Shown: piece after piece, positions 13,885-21,163 of the stretch | How positions within the stretch are numbered: position 1 is the first letter of the stretch | Layout of the letters: every line of letters begins with the position of its first letter | Source: a virus | Strand: one strand, 5' to 3' | Virus record (IMG/VR): IMGVR_UViG_3300010413_000205 | Location: 1-21,163 of that record | Length of the DNA: 21,163 bases | Notes under the pieces: model-generated | The model's input: the letters and a program-made list of their open reading frames with translations, nothing else | Told to the model about the DNA's origin: nothing | The model's database searches: none | Program-made: the position numbers and the translations under genes

Positions 13885-15450
13885 ATGGGATTGAATGAGT
13901 CTTCAAAGGCAGCAGCTATAGGCGTTAGCGTTGATAACGTCGCCTTTGCAGTTGCCGCCGAAAATGTGCCCCGCAAGATTCTCATCATAGGCACATACGA
14001 CCCTGCAAAAGCTACCGTAGTTGACGAAGTCCCGGTCCAGGTATTCAGCCCCGAGGATGCCGGCGACAAGTTCGGATTTGGCTTCATGGTCCACAGGCTT
14101 GCGCTCAAAGCCTTCATCGGCAGTCAGGGCATTCCGACATTCATACAGCCTCAGTCGGAAGCGGGCGGGGCCGTGGCGGCAGACGGCAGCATTGACTTCG
14201 CGGGAAGCGCGGGTGTCCTTGCTGGCACCATGTATCTTTACATCGCCGGCGACCTGGTAAGCATTGCAGTAGAGGATGCGGATACCGAGGACGATCTGGC
14301 AACGAAAACGGCGGCGGCTATCAATGCGATCAAGGAACTCCCGGTCACGGCGGCGGTGGACGGCGTCACCACTTCACAGGTGAACATTACCGCCAAGAGC
14401 AAGGGGCCGGAGGGCAACAACATCAGTATCGCCTTCAACCTGGACGTCGCGCAGGAGCTTCCGACCGGAGTAGTCACGGCGATAGTAGCCATGGCAAGCG
14501 GCGCCACGAACCCTGACATCCAGACCGCCCTTGACGGCCTTGGTACCGGCGACGACGCAAACGAGGACTTCTATACGGACGTCGTACACGGTTACGGCCC
14601 CGAGGCGGCGACCCTTAACAAAATAAGGGACTACGTGGGGGCAGGCGATACCGCGACCGGCCTTTACGCGAAGGTCGTCTCGCGTCCTTTCCGCGCATTG
14701 ACCGGCGACGTAACAGCCGGCAGCGCGGGGCTCGCAGCCCTTGTGGCTCTTGCCGACGCCAGGAAAACAGACAGGGCGAACGGAGTCATCGCGGTTCCGG
14801 ACAGCCCGTCCCATCCTTCGGAAATAGCCGCGCTGGCAATCGGCAATATGGCAAGGCTTAACCAGATCCGCGCCGCCGAGCATTACGTCGACGTTCTTCT
14901 CGAAGGCGTATGGCCTGGGGATAAGGGTTCCGACAGGTGGACAAGCGACTACGACAACCGCGACATCGCGGTCAAGGGCGGCATAAGCCCGACCCGTGTC
15001 AAGTCCGGCAGCGTTTACCTTCAGAATGTGGTGACGTTCTACAGGCCCGACAGCGTCCCCGTAAACAGTAACGGCTACCGCGAGATGGTCAATATAAGCA
15101 AACTCCAGAACATGATGAACTCCATGCGGGTTCTCTTCGAGCAGGAGAAATGGAAGGGCATCTCGATTGTCACCGATATTGCGAAGGTGACGAGCACTGT
15201 GGACCGTACCAAGGCCCGCGACATTGACAGCGTAAAGGACGACCTCGTCGCTCTTTACAAGGCATGGAACGCAAAGGCATGGATAGCCGACGCGCAGTTC
15301 AGTATTGACGCGCTCAAGGTAGCCGGCAGCGTTGTTGTAAGGCCCGCCGGCGACGGCTTCAACATGACAACGAAGGCGATACTGTCCGGAATCGGCAATA
15401 TCTTTGACAGCGTCATCGAATTCGATACCAGCTTTGCGCTGATACAGTAA
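13885..15450 (+). CDS. Contractile tail sheath protein, Mu gpL-like
   Basis: A 521-residue protein. Sheath landmarks are an N-terminal strand set (VPRKILIIGTYDPAKATV), a bulging variable middle domain (about 95-230), the core segment VIAVPDSPSHPSEIAALAIGNMA (about 309-331) and the C-terminal domain with YDNRDIAVKGGISPTRV, NVVTFYRPDSVP and SKLQNMMNSMRVLFEQ, which match Mu-type sheaths. It polymerises around the tube and contracts on infection, proving a myovirus-type particle. AGGAGG lies 7 bases before the ATG. The gene is G+C-rich (38 of 60 bases at 14461-14520). The long reverse ORF on its other strand is a shadow of its codon bias. Confidence 0.92.
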   Translation: MGLNESSKAAAIGVSVDNVAFAVAAENVPRKILIIGTYDPAKATVVDEVPVQVFSPEDAGDKFGFGFMVHRLALKAFIGSQGIPTFIQPQSEAGGAVAADGSIDFAGSAGVLAGTMYLYIAGDLVSIAVEDADTEDDLATKTAAAINAIKELPVTAAVDGVTTSQVNITAKSKGPEGNNISIAFNLDVAQELPTGVVTAIVAMASGATNPDIQTALDGLGTGDDANEDFYTDVVHGYGPEAATLNKIRDYVGAGDTATGLYAKVVSRPFRALTGDVTAGSAGLAALVALADARKTDRANGVIAVPDSPSHPSEIAALAIGNMARLNQIRAAEHYVDVLLEGVWPGDKGSDRWTSDYDNRDIAVKGGISPTRVKSGSVYLQNVVTFYRPDSVPVNSNGYREMVNISKLQNMMNSMRVLFEQEKWKGISIVTDIAKVTSTVDRTKARDIDSVKDDLVALYKAWNAKAWIADAQFSIDALKVAGSVVVRPAGDGFNMTTKAILSGIGNIFDSVIEFDTSFALIQ

Positions 15451-15463
15451 GGGGAGGTGACAT

Positions 15464-15838
15464 ATGTCAGTTTCGGGAAGCATAAGAAAAGTCCTCATCG
15501 ACGGCATATCCTATAATGCCGCAGCCGATGGGAACTTCGCCAAAACGCCGAAGCTCGAAAAAGAGGCCGTGCCTCATTCGGGCGGCAACATGGTGAAGGT
15601 CACAAGGGCCTCGGGGAACGTCGAGGGAGCCAAGCTGATATGTACGCCTGCGGAGTTCGCCACGCTTGAAGGGAAAGCCGACGAACTCGGGACATATGCC
15701 ATGTCTTACGAGTTGGCCGACGGTTCCGTATTCCGCAGCACGGGCACTATCATGCTCGACAATTACGAGAGCGAGGAGCACAGCGTAGAAATAACCATGA
15801 TCCCGGAATCCGGGACATGGGAACTTTTCGCGGCGTAG
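15464..15838 (+). CDS. Tail tube protein, Mu gpM-like
   Basis: A 124-residue protein directly after the sheath, as in Mu. The pattern GSIRKVLIDGISYNAAADGNF, then GGNMVKVTRASGNVEGAKL, and a late strand set ending ESGTWELFA fits the Mu-type tail tube family, which forms the inner channel of contractile tails. The length is typical. GGGGAGG lies 6 bases before the ATG. It is followed by the largest gap (152 bases) within the tail module, which holds a small ORF and an inverted repeat. Confidence 0.9.
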   Translation: MSVSGSIRKVLIDGISYNAAADGNFAKTPKLEKEAVPHSGGNMVKVTRASGNVEGAKLICTPAEFATLEGKADELGTYAMSYELADGSVFRSTGTIMLDNYESEEHSVEITMIPESGTWELFAA

Positions 15839-15856
15839 CCGTGATAAAGACAGGCG

Positions 15857-15994
15857 ATGAAAGGCCAATGTCCAGTGATGGACAATCACCGGCGCGGGGA
15901 GTCCTTCCTCCTCGATAGGGATAATTGGCCGGCGGCTCTGTCCCGGTGCATCCGCCCATCGCGTGTCAACCAAAGTGAAGGGAGAAGCATATGA
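15857..15994 (+). CDS. Candidate 45-residue small protein
   Basis: A short ORF fills the gap between tube and chaperone: it begins MKGQCPVMDNHRRGESFLL and ends in VNQSEGRSI. Its stop overlaps the next gene start as ATGA (15991-15994), the same coupling used by other genes here. The composition is polar and basic with two Cys; no family is recognised. The ribosome site is weak (ACAGG close to the ATG). The coupling and gap filling argue for a gene; the short length and weak start argue against. Confidence 0.4.
   Translation: MKGQCPVMDNHRRGESFLLDRDNWPAALSRCIRPSRVNQSEGRSI
15869..15884. repeat. Inverted repeat TGTCCA-gtga-TGGACA
   Basis: A perfect 6-bp inverted repeat with a 4-base loop, nested inside a second complementary pair, GGCCAAT (15863-15869) with ATTGGCC (15924-15930). 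Together they could fold the intergenic RNA or act as an operator. No T-run follows, so it is not an intrinsic terminator. Confidence 0.4.
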
Positions 15995-16428
15995 GCAGCG
16001 AAAACGAAAAACAGGCAGTAATGAAGAAGCACAAGATCTCCGAAGAATCGGCCAGGGAGCAGATGCAGAAACTCCTGGATTCCTACGATATCGACAAGAA
16101 CGACCTCGAGATAGAGAACGGACCCGAATGGGTGGCAACCGTTATCAACAGGCTCGTTCGCGCGATCCGTGCCGGACACATCGAGGTTCTCGACAACGGC
16201 GAAGTCCGCCATAATCTTGTATACCCCAAGGGCGACGTGACTTCCGTGACATATCGCCGCCTTAATGGCAACGCGATGAAGGAGCGCGACAAGGCCAAGG
16301 GGCAGACCGAGAAGGATTTCGCCTTTATGGCAAGCCTCTGCGGTAGCACTTCAAACGGCATGGCCAAAATGGACCCCGTGGACATCTCTATCATGCAGAG
16401 GTTGGCGCAGCTTTTTATAGTTGTGTAG
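15991..16428 (+). CDS. Tail assembly chaperone, first-frame product
   Basis: A 145-residue protein in the slot between tube and tape measure, where tailed phages encode the chaperone pair (lambda G/T, P2 E/E', Mu gp41/gp42). It starts MSSENEKQAVMKK, is largely charged and helical, and has a small beta patch (AGHIEVLDNGEVRHNLVYP, about 61-79). It binds the tape measure during tail building and is not in the final particle. A good GGGAG site lies before the ATG. Its end, CAG CTT TTT ATA GTT GTG TAG, contains a T-run and overlaps an open -1 frame leading to the next ORF, suggesting a longer frameshift product. Confidence 0.75.
   Translation: MSSENEKQAVMKKHKISEESAREQMQKLLDSYDIDKNDLEIENGPEWVATVINRLVRAIRAGHIEVLDNGEVRHNLVYPKGDVTSVTYRRLNGNAMKERDKAKGQTEKDFAFMASLCGSTSNGMAKMDPVDISIMQRLAQLFIVV
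16412..16416 (+). promoter_or_regulatory. Candidate -1 ribosomal frameshift site (T5 run)
   Basis: Five T bases span the codons CTT TTT of the first chaperone frame, four codons before its stop. The P-site tRNA on TTT can re-pair with TTT after slipping back one base, entering the -1 frame, which is open from 16347 to 16610. The pairing is perfect only for the P-site tRNA (ATA would become TAT), so it is not a classical X-XXY-YYZ heptamer. P2 uses a T-run (TTTTTTG) in the equivalent E/E' site. Confidence 0.45.
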
Positions 16429-16436
16429 CACCGGCG

Positions 16437-16610
16437 ATGGACCAGTTCATGGGCAATATGTTCTACAGAGGACAGTCCATGAGCGAAATAAGGGCGGCCG
16501 ATTACGACGACCTGAAATATTTTAACGGATGGCACAAGGCTATCGAACGGGCCGAAGTGGCGGCCGCAAATAAAGCGAAGGAAGCGCGTCCAGGAAAGGG
16601 CAGGAACTGA
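16437..16610 (+). CDS. Tail assembly chaperone, second-frame product
   Basis: A 57-residue ORF in the -1 frame relative to the preceding chaperone gene, beginning MDQFMGNMFYRGQSMSE, with DLKYFNGWHKAIERAEVAAANKA typical of the short helical second part of tail chaperones (helix with conserved Trp, then basic end). The frame is open back to 16347, so it overlaps the first gene's last 82 bases. There is no Shine-Dalgarno before ATG 16437, which favours expression by frameshifting; the fused product would be about 206 residues if the slip is at 16412-16416. Its TGA overlaps the tape measure ATG (TGATG, 16608-16612). Confidence 0.65.
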   Translation: MDQFMGNMFYRGQSMSEIRAADYDDLKYFNGWHKAIERAEVAAANKAKEARPGKGRN

Positions 16611-18424
16611 TGGCCGAGTTTGCATTTTCTACAAGGTTTGGCGCCAAGGATAAGGTCACTCCCGCTTTCAGGGACCAGGACCGGGCCGCGTCGCGTTTCG
16701 GGCGTACCGCTAAAAAGTCCTTCCGTGATGCTACGTCGGGAGCCTCAAGGCTTCGTGACGTTATGAAAGGCATTCTGGCGGCCGGGGCCTTGCAAAAGGG
16801 CCTCGGCGCGTTACAACAGGGCCTTGGCAACGTCACGCGGCAATTCATTGATTTCGATCAGGCGACGATCGGGGCCACATCCAGGTTCAAGGATATCGGC
16901 CCCGATGCCGCCGATTTTGAGGTGCAACTTTCAAGGATCCGCGACCGCGCCCGAGAGGCCGGCGCAACCACGGAATTCACGGCAGCCCAATCCGCCGACG
17001 CGCTTGACTTTTTAGCACGTGCCGGCTTCAGTTCCGCCGAGGCCATGGGATCCCTTAACAGCATGATAAACCTCGCCACTGCTTCGGGCGAGGATTTCGC
17101 CACGGTTGCCGATTATTCATCGGACCTCATGGGTGCCTTCGGCCTGGAAGCAGATACCACGGCAAAGAAAATAGCAAGCCTTAACAGGCTAAACGATGTT
17201 CTCGTAAAATCCGCCAACAGCGCAAACGTAACCATCGAGTCGCAATTCGAGACAATGAAGCAGGCCGGGCCTGTTTCGCGCATTGTCGGGGCTTCTCTTG
17301 AAGAAGTGGCGGCTATGACCGCCGCTTTGGGTAATGCCGGAATCAAGGGCACAGACGCAGCCACAGCCCTGAAAAACGGCATGCTGCGTCTTGCGGCCCC
17401 CACCGGAGAAGTTCAGCAAGCGCTGGATTTCCTGGGTGTATCGGTGGACGACGGCACCGGCAACATGAAGAAGATGACAACTATCCTCGGAGAGGTTCGG
17501 GATAAACTGAAGGGCGCCGGAGAAGTCCAGACCGCCAAGGTAATGAATGCGATATTCGGCAAGAGGGCAATCGCGGGCGCGAAGAACCTCATAGATTCGC
17601 TGGAGGGCATCGACCAATTTGAGCAAGTGCTGAATAACGCGGCCGGCACAAGCGAAAAAACCGCCGAACGCATGAGGCAATCACTAGGAAACCGCCTCAA
17701 AACCCTCGGCAGCGCCGCCACGGAATTTGGCTTTAAGATAATAGAAGCCTTCGAGGTTCGCGGAAAAAACGGCCTTGACGCCTTGACCGAAGCCATCCGG
17801 GGCTTCGATCCGGAACCGATAATAAACGGCCTTGAATTTACGCTCGAAGTCATTAAGAATATATGGAAAATAATCAAACCATTTAAAGAGGCCCTCGGAC
17901 TTCTGCTTGCGGGTTGGCTTGCCTATACCGGCGTCATGAAATTAGTCGCGGCAGCGCAGGCCATTGTACTCTTTACGAACCCGGTCACGGCAATCATAGC
18001 GGGGCTGGTCTTCTTGACTGCTTTCATCATAAACTGGTGGGAGGAAATCAAGATCGGGTGGCGGATAATGTTCGATGCCATCGCGCAGATGTTCTTCAAG
18101 TTCGTCAATCTTTACGCGACAATTTGGGGCGGGCGTATCAAGGGAATACTCAAGGGTATAAAATCAGTTGCTAACTTTTTTGGCAAAGAAGTCCCGGGAA
18201 TTGACGAAGCTATCGGAAAGATTGACGCATTCCAAGCCGATATAGAGGCAAGGGCCGAAGGCCGCGTACCGCCAAACCAGGCGGAAGCAGAGGCCCGTAG
18301 AGAGATAGAGTTCAAGGGCCGCATCGATATAGCCGGAGCGCCGGCGGGAAGCAAGGCGCAAGCAGAAACACGCGGCGCGCCTGCCATTGACATGCAGATA
18401 ATGGGCGATAATAATATCAGCTAG
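16610..18424 (+). CDS. Tail tape measure protein
   Basis: A 604-residue protein that sets tail length and probably helps DNA entry. The N-terminal 350 residues show the TP901/phage-minor-tail pattern: FIDFDQATIGATSRFKDIG, AGATTEFTAAQSADALDFLARAG, GLEADTTAKKIASLNRLNDVLVKSANSANVTIESQFETMKQAG and GKRAIAGAKNLIDSLEG blocks. Residues about 425-478 form two strong hydrophobic segments, as in most tape measures. The C-terminal part is Ala- and Glu-rich. At roughly 0.15 nm per residue, the family rule of thumb suggests a tail near 90 nm. The start overlaps the chaperone stop by TGATG. Confidence 0.9.
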   Translation: MAEFAFSTRFGAKDKVTPAFRDQDRAASRFGRTAKKSFRDATSGASRLRDVMKGILAAGALQKGLGALQQGLGNVTRQFIDFDQATIGATSRFKDIGPDAADFEVQLSRIRDRAREAGATTEFTAAQSADALDFLARAGFSSAEAMGSLNSMINLATASGEDFATVADYSSDLMGAFGLEADTTAKKIASLNRLNDVLVKSANSANVTIESQFETMKQAGPVSRIVGASLEEVAAMTAALGNAGIKGTDAATALKNGMLRLAAPTGEVQQALDFLGVSVDDGTGNMKKMTTILGEVRDKLKGAGEVQTAKVMNAIFGKRAIAGAKNLIDSLEGIDQFEQVLNNAAGTSEKTAERMRQSLGNRLKTLGSAATEFGFKIIEAFEVRGKNGLDALTEAIRGFDPEPIINGLEFTLEVIKNIWKIIKPFKEALGLLLAGWLAYTGVMKLVAAAQAIVLFTNPVTAIIAGLVFLTAFIINWWEEIKIGWRIMFDAIAQMFFKFVNLYATIWGGRIKGILKGIKSVANFFGKEVPGIDEAIGKIDAFQADIEARAEGRVPPNQAEAEARREIEFKGRIDIAGAPAGSKAQAETRGAPAIDMQIMGDNNIS

Positions 18425-18433
18425 GAGCGCGAA

Positions 18434-19702
18434 ATGCCAGATTATCGTGACAGGCTTCGTTCAAGCATACAACTGACCTCCCCCGACGGTGTTGTCTTCA
18501 ATGCCTTATGGATAGGTAATTCGGCACCACAATCAAAGAAGGTGGGCATCTTCAATTTTTCCGGGGTTAACGGTTCGGTAGTACAGGATTTGGGGACGTC
18601 TTCGAGAACCTATACTTTGACGATTTATTTTGAGGGACCGAATAACGACCTCGAGACCGAAGCCTTCATGCGCGCTTTGTCGGAGCGCGGCATTTGGGAG
18701 GTCATTCATCCCGTGCTCGGGCTTAAAAAATTACAGCCATTGAGCTTTTCTCCAAATATACAACCGATAGAGTCGGGCAACGTCACTCAGATCGAAACCG
18801 ACTGGATAGAACCATTGGATGTTGCCGCGCTTCCTTCGGCGGCTGAATTGCAGGCAAGCATAGCGGCTCAAATAGATGAGCTTAACGATATAGCAGCCGA
18901 GCAGCTTGAGCAGTCAACTTTTCAGCGCTTGGCGGCGGAGGTTGGGGCCTTCAGGAATGGAGTTCTAGATATCGTGTCTTCCATAGAAGGCAAACTCGAG
19001 GCGGTGTCCGCTTTCAGTGCGGCCATAACATCCGAGATCGAAGCCATAAAAAGAGACATAAACAGGGTACTCGAGGTGGTCCCGCTTGATGTCATAAGTG
19101 TGGCCGGCCAACTTCAGGAACTAATACAACTTCCGGCCCGAGCTATTACTGATATATCAACACGGCTTGATGCTTATCAGGGTTTCGCGGATGATATTTC
19201 CTTCAGTTTGACACCCGAGGAACCTGGCACCTCTTCTTATAATCGCGTGGCCATTCAGGAATTAGCACTGACGGCCACATTCGGGGCCGTGGCGGAGATA
19301 TCAAGCACCGGCACTCTCTTGTCCCGTACTGATGCCGTAGAGCTGATAGAGAGGAATGTCGCGCTTTTCACAGATAGTACGAACGCGCTGGATGCAACGC
19401 AAGACCTTTTTAAAAATGAACCCATAGACAGACAGTATTTCTCGCAATCCCAATCTTTTCCGGGGGCAGCCCAATTGAATGCCCTGATGGTCGCTTATCT
19501 TTTACGGTCCTCTTTTGATCTCAAAGTCGAGAAACGTTTTACTCTTGACAGGCCGAGAAATCCGGTCATGGTGGCAATGGAGGAATATGGCGGCCCAGGC
19601 GAGGACGACGCCAATATCACCCTGTTCATTGAAAGCAACGGACTTCAGGACACCGAGCACTTTATAATGTCACAGGGCAGGGAAGTGGTGGTGTACGTTT
19701 AA
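18434..19702 (+). CDS. DNA circulation/gpN-like tail protein (Mu gp43-like)
   Basis: A 422-residue protein. The first 125 residues fit the DNA-circulation N-terminal domain: YRDRLRSSIQLTSPDGVVFNALW, KKVGIFNFSGVNGSVVQDLGTSS, then YTLTIYFEGPNNDLETEAFMRAL and GIWEVIHPVLG. A long helical region (about 135-225) follows. In Mu this is gpN, a baseplate-associated tail protein; the name 'DNA circulation' comes from an older functional idea. It sits between tape measure and hub, the same order as in Mu. AGGAG lies 7 bases before the ATG. Its TAA overlaps the next start (TAATG). Confidence 0.88.
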   Translation: MPDYRDRLRSSIQLTSPDGVVFNALWIGNSAPQSKKVGIFNFSGVNGSVVQDLGTSSRTYTLTIYFEGPNNDLETEAFMRALSERGIWEVIHPVLGLKKLQPLSFSPNIQPIESGNVTQIETDWIEPLDVAALPSAAELQASIAAQIDELNDIAAEQLEQSTFQRLAAEVGAFRNGVLDIVSSIEGKLEAVSAFSAAITSEIEAIKRDINRVLEVVPLDVISVAGQLQELIQLPARAITDISTRLDAYQGFADDISFSLTPEEPGTSSYNRVAIQELALTATFGAVAEISSTGTLLSRTDAVELIERNVALFTDSTNALDATQDLFKNEPIDRQYFSQSQSFPGAAQLNALMVAYLLRSSFDLKVEKRFTLDRPRNPVMVAMEEYGGPGEDDANITLFIESNGLQDTEHFIMSQGREVVVYV

Positions 19703-20946
19703 TGGCCAGACCTATCCCCGGCAAACAATACACAATAATAGATGAGGATTCATTATCCGTAGTCGCCCGCCGCGCCTACGGTAATTCAAATCATTGGCCC
19801 AGGATATGGAGGGCTAACCAGTCGAATTTAAAAAGCGGCGATCCTGATCTCATCTATCCGGGCGAGGTTATCTTTATTCCGGAGCTTGCGGAACTCTTGC
19901 CGGATGAGCCTTCCATTTCGAACCGCGAACCGGATGAACTTTCCATAGTGATTGACGGTTTGGAGATCAGGCATATGGCGGCCCGAGTCATAAGGACGAT
20001 CGACACTGCTTCGGATGGATGGACGGCAACTATTAACTGGCTCCCGGGGGACAATCCCGAACTGGATCGACGTCTCCGCCCTTATTCATATCCTCCGGTC
20101 AAGGTTTACATTGGGGGCAAGCTCTTCATCTCCGGACGTCTTTATGTAGTTACTCCGAACATTACAACGGACCAGATAACGGTAGACCTTGTAGGCTTTA
20201 GCAAGACCGCCGATCTTATTGATTCAAACCTTCGTCCGCCATATGAAGAGAATGGCGTGACATTAAAGCAGCGCGTGCAAAAGCTCGTACAGCCATTCGG
20301 AATAAAGGCGGTATTCGAAGCGGACACGGGCGGTGTTTTCGACAGAATAACCGCTAATGAAACAGAAACTGTCTTCGCTCATTTAAATAAATTAGCCAAG
20401 GAGCGCGGCGTTCTTATCTCTTCGACACCCAATGGCGATTTATTATTGACCGAAGCGGATACAAGATCAAAGCCGGTGGCCACGCTCGAGCAGGGAGTTT
20501 TTCCTGTACTGGATTTCGGGGCGGCTTTTGATGGGCGCAGAAGATTTAATACTTACAGGGCAATCAATGTCACTCCCTTCGGAAGCAATGAAGGGATAGT
20601 AAAGGACAAAAACGTCCCACGGTCCAGGATGAAAACCTTCAGTGTTCAGGAATCGACCAGAGGCGAGATATATACAGCCGCCAGATGGGAAAGGAATAAA
20701 TCGATCGTAGATGCTCTTACCATAGCGATTCCAGTAGTTGGATGGCTTAATGAAAGGACCGGTGAACCATGGCAAGAAAATCAGAAGGTCACGGTTATCA
20801 GTCCCGCAATCTTTGTCCCTAATGGTTTCGATTTTCTCATTCGATCGGTTGAGTTCGAGGAAAGGGAAAGCGAGAAAAAATCAATTTTAAATATAATCCC
20901 ACCGCAGGTTTACACGAAGGAGGCCATAGTAGAACCATGGAAATGA
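19702..20946 (+). CDS. Baseplate hub protein, Mu gpP/P2 gpD-like, with N-terminal LysM
   Basis: A 414-residue protein. Residues about 10-61 form a LysM module (YTIIDEDSLSVVARRAYGNSNHWPRIWRANQ... and the closing YPGEVIFIPE). The rest (about 77-405) fits the phage late-control/gpP hub: DELSIVIDGLEIR, TATINWLPGDNPELD, YIGGKLFISGRLYVV, TVDLVGFSKTADLIDS, and late FDFLIRSVEFEERE. The hub closes the tube and carries the spike. P2-like phages encode the LysM-like protein X as a separate gene; here the two are fused. A DUF4406 gene follows directly (overlap at 20937-20946), instead of the spike/gp45 gene expected from Mu. Confidence 0.88.
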   Translation: MARPIPGKQYTIIDEDSLSVVARRAYGNSNHWPRIWRANQSNLKSGDPDLIYPGEVIFIPELAELLPDEPSISNREPDELSIVIDGLEIRHMAARVIRTIDTASDGWTATINWLPGDNPELDRRLRPYSYPPVKVYIGGKLFISGRLYVVTPNITTDQITVDLVGFSKTADLIDSNLRPPYEENGVTLKQRVQKLVQPFGIKAVFEADTGGVFDRITANETETVFAHLNKLAKERGVLISSTPNGDLLLTEADTRSKPVATLEQGVFPVLDFGAAFDGRRRFNTYRAINVTPFGSNEGIVKDKNVPRSRMKTFSVQESTRGEIYTAARWERNKSIVDALTIAIPVVGWLNERTGEPWQENQKVTVISPAIFVPNGFDFLIRSVEFEERESEKKSILNIIPPQVYTKEAIVEPWK

Positions 20947-21163
20947 AAGGATACATAGCCGGAAAAATAACAGGGGATCCAAGATATAAAGACAAGTTCG
21001 AGCACGCCAAAAGATATATAGAATCCCAAGGCTACGCAGTGATGTCGCCCGCCGTCATGTCCTTGGGTTTCGATTATGAAGACTACATGCATGTGTGCTT
21101 CGCCATGATGTGGGTTTGCAGGAACGGCACCGCGTTTTTCCTGCCTGATTGGATCCACAGCCC
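20937..21163 (+). CDS. DUF4406 / nucleoside 2-deoxyribosyltransferase-like protein (partial)
   Basis: The first 75 residues of a protein that runs off the right edge. It begins MEMKGYIAGKITGDPRYKDKF. The YIAGKITG glycine loop, the helix FEHAKRYIESQGYAVMSP, the DYEDYMHVCFAMMWVCRN segment and LPDWIHS fit DUF4406, related to nucleoside 2-deoxyribosyltransferases; the family's G-P/K-I-T-G loop would bind a nucleotide-like ligand. AAGGAGG lies 13 bases before ATG 20937; the in-frame ATG at 20943 (overlapping the hub stop as ATGA) is the alternative start. Its presence straight after the baseplate hub is unusual for a virion module and suggests an inserted accessory gene. The true function cannot be judged from a partial sequence. 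Confidence 0.75.
   Translation, partial: MEMKGYIAGKITGDPRYKDKFEHAKRYIESQGYAVMSPAVMSLGFDYEDYMHVCFAMMWVCRNGTAFFLPDWIHS

Noticed and set aside
14374-15507. Long reverse ORF (377 codons) opposite the sheath gene
   Set aside because: It is fully antisense to a clear sheath protein, has no recognisable domain and reflects codon bias of the GC-rich plus-strand gene.
1-21163. tRNA genes, CRISPR arrays, IS elements or attachment sites
   Set aside because: No cloverleaf with conserved T-loop, no regularly spaced direct repeats, no transposase-like ORF and no integrase or att-like duplication was seen.

Overview
This window is the late (virion and lysis) region of a contractile-tailed double-stranded DNA phage or prophage. 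The head genes are lambda-like: a terminase GpA-type C-terminus, a lambda-family portal, a ClpP-type prohead protease with scaffold, a gpD-like decoration protein, a gpE-family major capsid protein and a gpFII-like connector. The tail genes are Mu-like: sheath, tube, a two-frame chaperone pair, tape measure, DNA-circulation/gpN-like protein and a baseplate hub with a LysM domain. No ribosomal, tRNA, integrase, repressor or housekeeping gene is visible, so the host cannot be named. The module relationships suggest a bacterial, probably Gram-negative, host, but this is inference. Composition is uneven: G+C is 38 of 60 bases at 14461-14520 (sheath gene) and 23 of 60 at 4561-4620.

Layout. (1) Positions 2-256 hold the end of the large terminase gene. 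(2) Positions 257-1310 form a reverse-strand island. It contains a possible small RNA unit on the minus strand with its own sigma70-like promoter and a hairpin terminator, a zinc-ribbon protein gene, an unrecognised 71-residue protein gene, and an AT-rich control region where minus- and plus-strand promoters overlap. (3) Positions 1311-3373 hold a small head-joining-type gene and the portal. (4) Positions 3373-8495 are an unusual insert between portal and protease: small beta-rich virion-type proteins, a lysis cassette (membrane-anchored coiled-coil protein, amidase endolysin, three-TM holin), then further lectin-like or baseplate-like proteins. (5) Positions 8503-13871 hold the head module, opened by an internal promoter candidate. 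(6) Positions 13885-20946 hold the tail module. (7) From 20937 to the right edge there is a partial DUF4406 (nucleoside deoxyribosyltransferase-like) gene, an unexpected neighbour for a baseplate hub.

From 1311 onward every recognised gene is on the plus strand. Most are joined by TAATG, ATGA or TGATG overlaps or by gaps of under 20 bases, which points to translational coupling in one or two long late transcripts. Together they would fill the head (terminase, portal), build it (protease, scaffold, capsid, decoration), join it to a contractile tail and release progeny (holin plus amidase). The most notable points are the reverse-strand island with its candidate RNA and three-codon minigene, the displaced lysis/adhesin block, the probable -1 frameshift in the tail chaperone, the 45-residue ORF before it, and the DUF4406 gene inside the tail operon.
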